The notes beneath the pieces were generated by a model. That model had not been told where the DNA came from. It did no database searches and saw nothing but the letters and a program-made list of their open reading frames with translations. Shown one piece after another: positions 20,320 to 28,456 of a stretch of 45,428 nucleotides of DNA; within the stretch, counting starts at the first letter, position 1, and every line of letters begins with the position of its first letter. The DNA comes from Hyphomicrobiales bacterium (lineage in GTDB: Bacteria; Pseudomonadota; Alphaproteobacteria; Rhizobiales; Rhizobiaceae), in contig UICE01000010.1 in assembly GCA_900471815.1 (NCBI GenBank), positions 1 to 45,428 on the forward strand, written 5' to 3'. A program made the translations under genes and the position numbers.

Positions 20320-20928
20320 TCAATTCACCTTGGCCTTCTCATCGCCCGGAAGCACATAATCGGTGCCTTCCCAAGGAGACTGGAAGTCGAAGTTGCGGAA
20401 TTCCTGCCTGAGTTCAACCGGCTCATAGACAACGCGCTTTACTTCGTCGTCGTAGCGAACCTCGACAAACCCGGTCAACGGAAAATCCTTGCGAAGCGGG
20501 TGACCCTCAAAGCCGTAATCGGTCAGAATGCGGCGAAGATCCGGATGACCGGAGAAGAGAACACCATAAAGATCATATGTCTCGCGCTCATACCAATCAG
20601 CACCGGGATATACAGGCGTGGCTGAAGGAACCGGCGTATCTTCATCGGTTGAAACCTTCACCCGGATGCGCAGATTCTGGCGGGGTGAAAGCAAGTGATA
20701 AACCACATCGAAGCGATTTACGCGCGATGGATAATCAACGCCGCTAATGTCAATCAACGAGATGAACTGGCACTGCACATCGTCGCGAAGGAATGCCAGC
20801 GTTGCGAGCAGCGCATCAGCATCCACCTCTACGGAAAGATCACCATAGGCAATACCAACCGACTTCAATGTGAGACCCGGCTTTTCCGTCAGATAGGTCG
20901 CAAGTTCACTCAATGCTTCTTCAAACAT
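20320..20928 (-). CDS. nuoC: NADH-quinone oxidoreductase subunit C
   Basis: The 30-kDa-type hydrophilic subunit of complex I, 202 residues, contacting NuoD and NuoI. The family signature [38 protein letters not shown] is unmistakable. The ATG at 20928 gives MFEEALSEL; a GTG three codons upstream (20937) is possible but less like homologues. Ten bases separate it from the nuoB stop. NuoC and NuoD are separate proteins here, not fused as in E. coli. Confidence 0.96.
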   Translation of the reverse strand: MFEEALSELATYLTEKPGLTLKSVGIAYGDLSVEVDADALLATLAFLRDDVQCQFISLIDISGVDYPSRVNRFDVVYHLLSPRQNLRIRVKVSTDEDTPVPSATPVYPGADWYERETYDLYGVLFSGHPDLRRILTDYGFEGHPLRKDFPLTGFVEVRYDDEVKRVVYEPVELRQEFRNFDFQSPWEGTDYVLPGDEKAKVN

Positions 20929-20938
20929 CGCACCCACC

Positions 20939-21520
20939 CTATCGCTCGATCGTGCCGGTTCGGCGAATTTTCTTCTGCAGCATCAACACGCCATACAAGA
21001 GCGCTTCAGCAGTCGGTGGGCACCCGGGGACATAAATATCTACCGGAACCACCCTATCGCAGCCGCGAACGACAGAATAGGAGTAATGATAGTAACCGCC
21101 GCCATTGGCGCAGGAGCCCATCGAGATAACATAGCGGGGTTCTGGCATCTGGTCATAGACCTTGCGCAGCGCTGGAGCCATCTTGTTGGTCAGCGTTCCC
21201 GCGACGATCATCACGTCGGACTGGCGCGGTGAAGCGCGTGGGGCAAAACCAAAACGCTCGCCGTCATAGCGCGGCATGGAGGTATGCATCATTTCGACCG
21301 CGCAACATGCAAGACCGAAGGTCATCCACATCAGCGAGCCGGTGCGCGCCCAGGTTACCAATGCATCAGCGGAAGTAACGAGAAAGCCCTTATCGGCCAA
21401 TTCATTATTGATCTCGCCGAAGAAGGCATCGTCAGAACCAATTGGCTTGCCCGTATTGGGATCAATGATGCCCTTTGGTTGCGGTGCCACAAGGGTGGTG
21501 GTGCTGTCGGTCAATCCCAT
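20939..21520 (-). CDS. nuoB: NADH-quinone oxidoreductase subunit B
   Basis: Carries cluster N2, the last electron carrier before quinone. The 193-residue product has the paired cysteines of [10 protein letters not shown], plus [15 protein letters not shown] and [15 protein letters not shown], giving four cysteine ligands. The ATG at 21520 (MGLTDS) overlaps the end of nuoA by 10 bases and has GGGAG upstream. The longer reading to 21541 would overlap nuoA more and lacks family support. Confidence 0.97.
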   Translation of the reverse strand: MGLTDSTTTLVAPQPKGIIDPNTGKPIGSDDAFFGEINNELADKGFLVTSADALVTWARTGSLMWMTFGLACCAVEMMHTSMPRYDGERFGFAPRASPRQSDVMIVAGTLTNKMAPALRKVYDQMPEPRYVISMGSCANGGGYYHYSYSVVRGCDRVVPVDIYVPGCPPTAEALLYGVLMLQKKIRRTGTIER

Positions 21521-21876
21521 TCCAGCGCTCCCTTTTTCCACTCATAAATAAAGCCGACCGTGAGGACGCCCAGGAATACCATCATTGACCAGAAACCGAA
21601 CCAACCCACGTCACCGAACGATATCGCCCAGGGGAAAAGAAAGGCCACTTCCAGATCAAAGATAATGAAGAGGATGGAGACGAGATAAAAGCGCACGTCG
21701 AACTTCATGCGGGCGTCGTCAAATGCGTTAAAGCCGCACTCATAGGCCGACAATTTTTCAGGGTCAGGCGCGCTGTATGCAACCAGAAACGGTGCAATCA
21801 ACAGTGCCAGACCGATTACCAGCGCCACACCGATAAAGATAACGATAGGCAGGTAGGAACTTAAGAGCTCGTTCAT
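21511..21876 (-). CDS. nuoA: NADH-quinone oxidoreductase subunit A
   Basis: Small membrane subunit of complex I, 121 residues with three predicted transmembrane helices. The family hallmark is [43 protein letters not shown], with the conserved loop cysteine in YECG. First gene of the minus-strand nuo block; the promoter must lie in the 436-base spacer upstream. Confidence 0.97.
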   Translation of the reverse strand: MNELLSSYLPIVIFIGVALVIGLALLIAPFLVAYSAPDPEKLSAYECGFNAFDDARMKFDVRFYLVSILFIIFDLEVAFLFPWAISFGDVGWFGFWSMMVFLGVLTVGFIYEWKKGALEWD

Positions 21877-22312
21877 GATCCGTCTTTTTCTGCCTTGTGA
21901 ACTCAGGCTGACAAGAATGCCATGTCATACACATGACTGCCGATAATGCACGGCAGATCGCGCCGTCTTTTGAAGTTGGCTCGATGGCCGAGGGTTAGCG
22001 CGTTAGCGCCATGCACGCAAGTGCAACAATCGTCGCGAAGCTGCGCGCGTATTATCATCCACACGCTATTCCGCCACGGAAATATCGTCTCATTTAGGCA
22101 TTTCTACCCCCATTTTAGTGTAAAAAGGCCGCAAAAAGCTTTTTAGAATGATATTAATGTAGATTGCAGGTTGCAGCGGCCCGGCATGGCAAATCCCAAC
22201 TGCGACATTCGGTCCTACAACCGATTTAGCCCTAAATGCGGACATGCATAAGTGGGCCGCAAGGCCCTTTTGACTTCCACGTGATTTGCAGACTTTACGC
22301 ACTGGCAGAAGT
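21877..22312 (-). promoter_or_regulatory. Spacer upstream of nuoA (presumed nuo promoter region)
   Basis: No gene is recognisable here. Visible are a hairpin GTCAT-ACAC-ATGAC (21924-21937), TGCAC-GCAA-GTGCA (22012-22025), an AT-rich stretch around 22110-22165 that could hold the nuo promoter, and the hairpin GGGCC-GCAA-GGCCC followed by TTTT on the plus strand (22254-22271). The last lies 42 bases beyond the MFS stop and may end that gene weakly, although its T tract points the other way. I cannot fix a -35/-10 pair. Confidence 0.35.
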
Positions 22313-23524
22313 TCAAATACCGGCAAGCGGTTCAAGGCCGAATTGCTGACCTTCTTCTGAGATCATCCTGGCGTGATGCGCCTTGCGGTCAAGCATAGTT
22401 GACCATACCGCCACAGCCAGCCCCATGAGAGCCAGGGCAGCACCAACGAATGGCAAATACTGGTATGGAATGCCCAGAGTAAGCGCTGCCCCACCAATCC
22501 AGGCACCGGAGGCATTCCCCACGTTGAAAGCACCCTGATTGAGCGTAGCTGCAAGATTTGGTGCTTCATCTGCAGATTCGACGACTCGCATCTGCAAAGG
22601 TGGAACAATGATAAAGGTCAAAACACCCCAGAAAAACACGGTAATGATTATCGCTGTCGGCAAACCCGAAATCTCGGCCAAGATGACATGTGTCAGCACC
22701 AGCGCAATCAAAGTCCCTATAACGGTCGGCATAAGTTTCCAGTCGGCGAGTTTACCGCCAATAACATTGCCGACAGTCATGCCCGCACCGAAAAGCAGGA
22801 GAACCCATGTTACTGCCGAAGTCGAAATGCCGGAAACATCTGTCAGGATTGGCTTGATATAGGTGAAGACCGCAAAAAGACTGGCCGAGGCAAGCGCCGA
22901 TATTACCATGGCAAGCCAGACCTGCAGCTTGCCCAGCACCTTGACCTCGCTGAGAATGCCGCTTCCTTTCGGCTCATTCTTGGAAGACGGCACCAGCGCT
23001 ATAATTGCAATCACAGCCGCAACGCCAATAGCGACAACGGCAAAGAAGGTGGCGCGCCAGCCGTAAACTTCACCGAGAGCCGTTCCAGCCGGAACACCAA
23101 GAATGTTGGCAAGCGTTAGCCCTGCAAACATCAGCGCAATAGCGCTCGCCCGCTTATGGCGTGGCACGAGGTTTGCGGCCACAACCGAGCCGATACCAAA
23201 GAAAGCGCCATGTCCGAAGGCAGTGACAGCGCGGGCGATCATCAGCATCCAGTAATTAGGCGCGATGGCGCAAAAAAGATTGCCGACAACAAAGAGCATG
23301 GCAAGCCCTATGAGCACGGGCTTTCGCGGCAGGGAAGCCGTGGCTATTGCGATGATCGGTGCTCCAATGACCACGCCTAGCGCATAACCCGTCACGAGCA
23401 GTCCGGCACTGGGGATCGATACACCAAGATCAGCCGCAACTTCCGGCAGCAGTCCCATGATGACAAACTCGGTGGTGCCTATGCAAAAGGAAGCAATGGC
23501 CAGGGCAAGAATCGGTAAAGGCAT
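22313..23524 (-). CDS. MFS transporter, drug/arabinose efflux type (AraJ/YdhP-like)
   Basis: Inner-membrane proton-driven efflux permease of 403 residues with 12 predicted helices. The N-terminus FCIGTTEFVIMGLLPEVAADLGVSIPSAG is characteristic of the DHA1 subgroup that includes AraJ, YdhP and related sugar or drug exporters. The cytoplasmic loop after helix 2 (SLPRKPVLI) and the helix 5 signature (GVPAGTALGEVYGWRATFF) agree. The substrate is unknown. The start is the ATG at 23524 (MPLPILALA); an upstream in-frame extension to 23611 adds a polar stretch unlike the family. No linked regulator is seen. Confidence 0.9.
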   Translation of the reverse strand: MPLPILALAIASFCIGTTEFVIMGLLPEVAADLGVSIPSAGLLVTGYALGVVIGAPIIAIATASLPRKPVLIGLAMLFVVGNLFCAIAPNYWMLMIARAVTAFGHGAFFGIGSVVAANLVPRHKRASAIALMFAGLTLANILGVPAGTALGEVYGWRATFFAVVAIGVAAVIAIIALVPSSKNEPKGSGILSEVKVLGKLQVWLAMVISALASASLFAVFTYIKPILTDVSGISTSAVTWVLLLFGAGMTVGNVIGGKLADWKLMPTVIGTLIALVLTHVILAEISGLPTAIIITVFFWGVLTFIIVPPLQMRVVESADEAPNLAATLNQGAFNVGNASGAWIGGAALTLGIPYQYLPFVGAALALMGLAVAVWSTMLDRKAHHARMISEEGQQFGLEPLAGI

Positions 23525-23676
23525 AGCGAGCAACCGCAAATGAGAGAAAGCATGATGCTGCCTATTCCGCGATGGCTGCACAACCAATTTTTGTGCAATG
23601 CAGCAATGCATTATCGGATGGCTACTTAATCGCCATTGGAAATAGCGGTCAGCGCAGCGGCAAAATGAGGACGGTC

Positions 23677-24024
23677 CTACTGCTGGCCGCTTTCAATAGC
23701 CTTCAGATCTTCTGCCTGCTGCTGACGCAGCAAGCGGATTTCGGCCTGTTTGCGCGCAGCGGCCGCGGGATCGGCGGAAGGACCTCTTTGGCTGTTCTTT
23801 GCCGCAGTCGTGCGGTTGCGCAAAGCGTCTTTCTCTTCCGGCGTAAACTGGGTCGTTTCACCTTTAGGGTCAGGCGTAAAATGCGGATAGGTTCCGGTGT
23901 TGACCGGTCCTGTCATTGGAGAATTCGACATTGGCGCAGGGCTTGTATTGGCGCACGCGCTCAAGCCAACGATCATAACGGCGCTTGCCGAGCAGCGCAT
24001 GAGCAGTTTGAGCGAGATTTTCAT
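23677..24024 (-). CDS. Small predicted lipoprotein of unknown function
   Basis: A 115-residue protein with a classic lipoprotein signal: basic start MKISLKLLMR, hydrophobic core, and lipobox LSAC with the cysteine at residue 24. The mature part is polar and Pro/Thr/Ser-rich, followed by a charged helical segment from about residue 60 (EEKDALRNRT, KQAEIRLLRQQQAEDL) that may form a short coiled coil. I recognise no domain. It is divergent from phaC with 128 bases between the starts. It was probably retained in related genera, but I cannot test this. Confidence 0.75.
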   Translation of the reverse strand: MKISLKLLMRCSASAVMIVGLSACANTSPAPMSNSPMTGPVNTGTYPHFTPDPKGETTQFTPEEKDALRNRTTAAKNSQRGPSADPAAAARKQAEIRLLRQQQAEDLKAIESGQQ

Positions 24025-24152
24025 TGTGTGTCCTGACTCAGAAAAACGATATTTATCATGGCTACAATAAATGCACCTTGGAGGGATAGCACCAACTTAT
24101 GTTATCATGTCAATAATGCTGATCGGGAGAATTGGCGGGAGGATGCCACTGT

Positions 24153-25973
24153 ATGGATAATCAAGGCGATAAAAGCACAAAGATACCCAGCCTGGATCAC
24201 TATGTGGTCAAGGACCCGGAGGCCTTTGCCCGCAATGTCGCCCATATGATCGAACAGGCTGGCAAAGCGGCCTCTGCCTGGGTCGAGCCGCGCGAAAAAG
24301 GCTTGAAGCGCGACACGCTCGCAGATCCTGTCACCGATATTGTCAAAACATTATCGAAGGTCTCCGAATATTGGCTCTCAGAACCCAGCCGCGCGCTTGA
24401 AGCCCAAACAAAATTGTTTTCGAGCTATATGGCGATCTGGTCAAACTCCATCAGGCGCATAAGCGGCGAGGAAGTTGAGGATATTGCTGCGCCGGAAAAG
24501 GGCGATAAGCGATTCACTGACGAGGATTGGGGACGAAACGCATTCTTTGACTTTTTAAAACAGGCCTATCTGGTCACTGCAAGGTGGGCAGGTGATCTGG
24601 TTGAGAATGCCGAAGGACTCGATGATCACACGCGCCACAAGGCGTCATTTTACGTCAAACAGATCACAACCGCGGCTTCACCAAGTAATTTCCTTTTGAC
24701 CAACCCGGAACTCTATAAGGAAACAGTTGCCAGCAACGGCGAGAATCTCGTTCGCGGCATGAAAATGCTTGCGGAGGACATTGTTGCTGGCGGCGGCGAT
24801 CTTCGCTTGCGCCAATCGGATTTGACCAAGTTTGCTCTTGGAGAAAACGTGGCAACGACACCAGGAAAGGTCATCGCCAGAAGCGACGTTGCGGAAATCA
24901 TTCAATACGAGCCCACCACCAAGGATGTGCTCAAGCGCCCTCTCCTGATTTGCCCGCCCTGGATCAACAAGTTTTATATTCTCGATCTGAACCCTGAAAA
25001 ATCATTTATAAAATGGGCAATTGATCATGGTCATTCGGTTTTTGTCATTTCATGGGTGAACCCGGATCAACGGCACGCGCACAAGGATTGGACAGCCTAT
25101 ATCAATGAGGGCTTGCGCTTCGGCCTTGACGCAGTTGAGGCTGCAACCGGCGAACGGGCGGTCAATGCGATCGGGTATTGTGTAGGTGGCACATTGCTTA
25201 GCGCTGCGCTCGCTCTCTTTGCCAAGGAAGGCGAAGATCGAATCAAAAGTGCCACTCTGTTTACAACGCAGGTAGACTTCACCCACGCCGGTGATTTGAA
25301 AGTGTTTGTTGACGAGGATCAGATTCGCGCCCTCGAAAACGCAATGTCTGCGGAAGGCTATCTTGACGGAACCCGCATGGCGACCGCTTTCAATATGCTG
25401 CGGTCTGGCGATCTTGTCTGGCCCTATGTCGTCAATAATTACATGCGCGGGCGCGATCCCGTGCCATTTGATCTGCTATACTGGAATGCAGATGCGACGC
25501 GTATGAGTGCAGCCAACCACTCCTATTACTTACGCAATTGCTACCTTGATAATAACCTCGTTAAAGGAATGATGAAGCTGGCCGGCGAAAGCCTGTCACT
25601 GGCTGATGTGAAGATTCCCATCTACAATCTTGCGGCAAAAGAAGATCACATCGCTCCCGCATTGTCCGTATTCACCGGCTGCCAGTATTTTGGTGGCGAC
25701 ATCACCTATGTCCTTTCCGGTTCCGGCCACATAGCTGGCGTGGTCAATCCTCCTGCCAAGAACAAGTATCAATTCTGGACCGGAGATACACCTGTTGGTT
25801 CATTCGAATCATGGCTGGAGAAGAGTGTCGAGCACCCGGGATCATGGTGGAATCACTGGCATGCCTGGATAGAAAAACAGGATAATACGCGTGTCGCGCC
25901 ACGCATACCGGGCGAAAATAACGTGCAGGTATTGGCAGATGCGCCCGGCACTTACGTGAGAATACGCGTGTAA
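24153..25973 (+). CDS. phaC: Class I poly(3-hydroxyalkanoate) synthase
   Basis: Polymerises (R)-3-hydroxyacyl-CoA into polyhydroxyalkanoate storage granules. The 606-residue protein has the family N-terminal region and an alpha/beta-hydrolase core. The lipase-like box GYCVGG carries the catalytic cysteine (C343); D498 (KEDHIAP) and H526 (GSGHIAG) complete the triad. ICPPWINKFYILDL is a further signature. The ATG at 24153 is preceded by GGGAGGA at a suitable distance; a TTG seven codons upstream is less likely. No phaA, phaB, phasin or depolymerase gene is adjacent, although the helix-hairpin-helix protein in nuo has a vaguely phasin-like N-terminus. No terminator is obvious after it. Confidence 0.96.
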   Translation: MDNQGDKSTKIPSLDHYVVKDPEAFARNVAHMIEQAGKAASAWVEPREKGLKRDTLADPVTDIVKTLSKVSEYWLSEPSRALEAQTKLFSSYMAIWSNSIRRISGEEVEDIAAPEKGDKRFTDEDWGRNAFFDFLKQAYLVTARWAGDLVENAEGLDDHTRHKASFYVKQITTAASPSNFLLTNPELYKETVASNGENLVRGMKMLAEDIVAGGGDLRLRQSDLTKFALGENVATTPGKVIARSDVAEIIQYEPTTKDVLKRPLLICPPWINKFYILDLNPEKSFIKWAIDHGHSVFVISWVNPDQRHAHKDWTAYINEGLRFGLDAVEAATGERAVNAIGYCVGGTLLSAALALFAKEGEDRIKSATLFTTQVDFTHAGDLKVFVDEDQIRALENAMSAEGYLDGTRMATAFNMLRSGDLVWPYVVNNYMRGRDPVPFDLLYWNADATRMSAANHSYYLRNCYLDNNLVKGMMKLAGESLSLADVKIPIYNLAAKEDHIAPALSVFTGCQYFGGDITYVLSGSGHIAGVVNPPAKNKYQFWTGDTPVGSFESWLEKSVEHPGSWWNHWHAWIEKQDNTRVAPRIPGENNVQVLADAPGTYVRIRV

Positions 25974-26220
25974 TTACGCAGCTATAGCATTAAATTTCAC
26001 TGTAACTTTCGATTAAGGACCATGGCGGGAAAGTGTCAGATCACGCTTTCGCCTCATTGTGTATATAGTTCGTGTCTTGTGCGTATCGCTAAAAACAACT
26101 AGTTATTGTTGCTCTCTGCCGGTGTATTTGCGCCTCAATAGAACTTCGTGGGCTTAATGCTCTTATAAACGGGCCGGATTGAATTATCGAATCGTGCCGG
26201 ACGTCCAGACGGGGGAATCG
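25974..26220 (+). promoter_or_regulatory. Spacer between phaC and the M15 peptidase gene
   Basis: AT-rich, no gene seen. ATTGTGTATATAGTTCG near 26056-26072 could contain a -10 element, and AACAACTAGTTATTGTT near 26094-26110 is a partial palindrome. No firm promoter or terminator can be assigned. Confidence 0.25.
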
Positions 26221-27441
26221 TTGAAAACACTGCCGCGTTCAGTTTCAGCCTTACGGGCAAGCACAGTCGTATGCGTTATGAGCCTTGCAGCTCTTATAGC
26301 AACTTCTTGCACATCTACTGGCTCCAATCCCAGCGTTACTTCCGCATTGACTGTTGCCCCAACTGATCAAGCTGCTGCGAGCGATACCCAAACCTCCCTG
26401 CCCTCTGGCGGTAATGCGCAAGTAACCCCTGAGGCGCTGGCATTGGCCGGATCCACAGAAACAAACGCCTTGCAGGCGGTCAATGGCGCGGTAAAGCCAG
26501 GCGAAAGCAAGCCTGAGCTTGCCAAGACGAATGTAAAGACCGATGTGGCGGCGGATGCCGGGACGAAAACAGAAGAAGTACAAGTGGCAAGTGCAGCGAC
26601 CGTTGTTGCGCAACCTCCCGTCAGGACTTCTCTTTTTGGAAGCATGACGAAAAAAACAGAGACTGCACCGGCTCCCGCGCCTGAAACACCTGCAGCGGCA
26701 GCAGAATCCGCAAAACCTGAACCCAAGCCTGCAGAAACAGCCGTTGCGGACACGGCTCCTCCGGAAGAAACCAAACCGGCGGCGGCTACACAGAAGAACA
26801 ATGGCGCACTTTTGCGACTGTTCTCCAATAATCGCTCCAAACCCGCCAATCAGCGGCTTGTTGCGGTAATCGAGCCTAAATCAAAGCCTGCCGGGGCATC
26901 TGAAAGCGACCTTCCATCCGCTGATTCCTTTGCTGGCCGGACTGAACATCTTGCATCCCTGCCCGGTGTACGGCCAAATGCTGGCATCCAGATCATGCAG
27001 CGCGATAGTCTCTATGAAGATGACGACATTGAAGCAGCGGGCGCTCCTGTAATTTTGGCTTCGGCGGCGGGTCTCGCACGCCTGGCACCCAATGGCCTGA
27101 AAGTTCAACGTGAAAGCGTTGATGTTGCCTGCCTGAAACCGCAACTGGTGGGCATTTTGAAGCTGATCGAGCGCAAGTATGGCAAATCCGTCATTGTAAC
27201 CTCCGGCTATCGCAGTCCTCCCTATAATCGCAAAGTAAACGGCGCCAAGGCTTCTCTTCATATGTCATGCGCCGCCGCTGATATTCAGGTCCCTGGAATC
27301 AGCAAGTGGGAATTGGCCAATTTTGCTCGCGCCATGACAGGTCGTGGCGGCGTCGGCACTTACTGTCATACCGAATCGGTACATGTGGATATTGGCCCGC
27401 GCCGGGACTGGAATTGGCGCTGTTCGGGCAGAAAAGGCTGA
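26221..27441 (+). CDS. Exported M15/YcbK-type (DUF882-like) peptidase-fold protein, probable lipoprotein
   Basis: A 406-residue envelope protein. Its N-terminus has a signal peptide ending in IATSC (cysteine near residue 30), so lipidation is likely though the lipobox is not ideal. Residues 35-290 are low-complexity, rich in Ala, Pro, Lys and Glu. The C-terminal 120 residues match the metallo-carboxypeptidase fold of the M15/YcbK group: VTSGYRSPPYN, then SLHMSCAAAD with zinc ligands H347 and D354, and ESVHVDIG with H388. It probably cleaves or binds peptidoglycan peptides. The TTG at 26221 is chosen because GGGGGA lies just upstream and the product starts with a signal peptide. TTG 26179, GTG 26194 and ATG 26278 are alternatives. 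Followed by a clear terminator. Confidence 0.8.
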   Translation: MKTLPRSVSALRASTVVCVMSLAALIATSCTSTGSNPSVTSALTVAPTDQAAASDTQTSLPSGGNAQVTPEALALAGSTETNALQAVNGAVKPGESKPELAKTNVKTDVAADAGTKTEEVQVASAATVVAQPPVRTSLFGSMTKKTETAPAPAPETPAAAAESAKPEPKPAETAVADTAPPEETKPAAATQKNNGALLRLFSNNRSKPANQRLVAVIEPKSKPAGASESDLPSADSFAGRTEHLASLPGVRPNAGIQIMQRDSLYEDDDIEAAGAPVILASAAGLARLAPNGLKVQRESVDVACLKPQLVGILKLIERKYGKSVIVTSGYRSPPYNRKVNGAKASLHMSCAAADIQVPGISKWELANFARAMTGRGGVGTYCHTESVHVDIGPRRDWNWRCSGRKG

Positions 27442-27467
27442 TTCCAATTGGCTTTTCTCGTGGGGTT

Positions 27468-27492
27468 GACGGTTTCCGGGCAACCGTCTTTT
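27468..27492 (+). terminator. Intrinsic terminator after the M15 peptidase gene
   Basis: Stem GACGGTT (27468-27474) / AACCGTC (27482-27488) with a seven-base loop, followed by TTTT. It lies 26 bases after the stop. Confidence 0.7.
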
Positions 27493-27587
27493 CAATAAAT
27501 TTCGCATAAACTGCACTTTTTCTAAAAAAGAATGCATTATGGGGTTGCGGCGGAAATACTGTTTCACTATAAGCCGCTTCACCGGAG

Positions 27588-27662
27588 GCGCCCATCGTCT
27601 AGCGGTTAGGACGGCGCCCTTTCACGGCGCAAACAGGGGTTCGATTCCCCTTGGGCGTACCA
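27588..27662 (+). tRNA. tRNA-Glu (anticodon TTC)
   Basis: Cloverleaf by eye: acceptor GCGCCCA (27588-27594) pairs with TGGGCGT (27652-27658, one G-T at the first pair); D arm with TAGCGGTTA; anticodon stem GCGCC/GGCGC around loop CTTTCAC; T arm AGGGG-TTCGATT-CCCCT; encoded CCA at 27660-27662. The anticodon TTC reads glutamate codons. Confidence 0.97.
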
Positions 27663-27726
27663 GTCTTTTTCCAATAAAAATCAGCACTTTGTACGGCAAA
27701 GATAATTGCCTGTGCTTTTCGCATAT

Positions 27727-27757
27727 AAAAACGGCCAGCTCTGGGTGAGCGGGCCGT
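27727..27757 (-). terminator. Intrinsic terminator of the small lipoprotein gene
   Basis: On the minus strand a long hairpin (ACGGCC/GGCCGT outer stem at 27731-27736 and 27752-27757, inner GCTC/GAGC) is followed by a T tract (27727-27730). It sits 19 bases beyond the stop of the minus-strand lipoprotein. Confidence 0.75.
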
Positions 27758-27776
27758 TATTTCAATCTCGGATAGA

Positions 27777-27953
27777 TTAATTCGCTGGTGCAGGTTGCGA
27801 TGGAGCAGGCTCTGCTGGGGCCGGAGCTGCCGGTGGGGTTGCAGGCTCCGTAGTGGTCGCAGGCGGGGTGCCTGTGTCTGCAGGCTTGTTATCGCAGGCT
27901 GCAAGGGAGAAAGCCGCCACTGCCATCAGAGGCAGGAAAATCTTGTATTTCAT
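27777..27953 (-). CDS. Very small proline/alanine-rich lipoprotein
   Basis: A 58-residue protein: basic MKYK, hydrophobic signal core, lipobox LAAC (cysteine near residue 20), then a mature tail made almost only of Ala, Pro, Thr and Glu with repeats such as APAEPAPSQPAP. It resembles the small entericidin-like or 'hypothetical lipoprotein' genes common in Rhizobiales, but no family can be named. The start at 27953 is fixed by an excellent AGGAGG seven bases upstream; a longer reading to 27989 begins before that site. It has its own terminator, so it is a single-gene unit. Confidence 0.8.
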   Translation of the reverse strand: MKYKIFLPLMAVAAFSLAACDNKPADTGTPPATTTEPATPPAAPAPAEPAPSQPAPAN

Positions 27954-28091
27954 CAAAGTCCTCCTAACGTTTGTCCCTCCGCGCAGCATGTGACACTCTG
28001 AAGAATTAGAACAGCCCGGTTTTTTTCAAGCTTTGTCACGACATGTTAGACAAAGTTATGAGGCTGAAATGGTGAGCTGGCATATCATAAA

Positions 28092-28200
28092 TTGTTGCCA
28101 CGATTCCCATCGTGACAACAGGACTCGCATTTTACCTCCAACGAGTCCGATTCTCCCACCCCAGAGCAAACTTACCTGCCTTTCCCAAGGCAGGTTTTTT
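28092..28200 (+). ncRNA. Candidate trans-acting small RNA with C-rich seed regions (AbcR/alpha-r type look)
   Basis: Three successive hairpins and a T tract. SL1: TGTTG plus CACGAT (28093-28104) with ATCGTG plus CAACA (28109-28120), loop TCCC. SL2: GGACTCG (28121-28127) / CGAGTCC (28142-28148) with a 14-base loop containing ACCTCC. A single-stranded stretch with CTCCCA (28153-28158) follows, then the terminator hairpin. About 109 nt, three hairpins, and exposed CCTCC/CTCCCA that could cover ribosome binding sites all fit the known Rhizobiales sRNA families alpha-r14 and alpha-r15 (AbcR). I cannot say which, if either. No reading frame explains the structure. The promoter is not clear; CATATCATAA just upstream may contain the -10 element. 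Confidence 0.7.
28174..28200 (+). terminator. Intrinsic terminator of the sRNA candidate
   Basis: Perfect nine-base stem ACCTGCCTT (28174-28182) / AAGGCAGGT (28187-28195) with TCCC loop, followed by five T (28196-28200). Confidence 0.9.
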
Positions 28201-28270
28201 GTATGACGGTCGCCTTTGTACAAACGTCATTGGAACACATTATAGGCTCGTTTTCCGCTAGGATGAATTC

Positions 28271-28410
28271 ATGCAGGAAATCACGAGTATGAATAATAAT
28301 ATCAACACTACATTGAAATTTCTCGCGGCCGGATTGGCCGCTGCGACATGGTCCTAATGGCCAACACCACTTTCGCAGATGTCATTAATGCTGTGTTGCG
28401 AAACCACTGA
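28271..28410 (+). pseudogene. Frameshifted small exported protein remnant
   Basis: Two short reading frames abut in different frames. The first (ATG 28271 or 28289, stop 28357) ends in a hydrophobic stretch LKFLAAGLAAAT. The second (28348-28410) continues sensibly as MVLMANTTFADVINAVLRNH and stops. Joined by one frame change near 28346-28350 they make an ordinary signal peptide with cleavage after TFA and a very short mature part. So this may be a broken gene for a small secreted peptide, or two chance ORFs. Too short to identify. It lies 46 bases before sfsA. Confidence 0.35.
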
Positions 28411-28456
28411 ATTTAAACCTATCGATTTAATGACCGGCTTGCGCTAGTTCTGCCGG

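Noticed and set aside
23525-23611. N-terminal extension of the MFS protein
   Set aside because: The extra 29 residues are polar and cysteine/histidine-rich, unlike the family, which starts at MPLPILALA.
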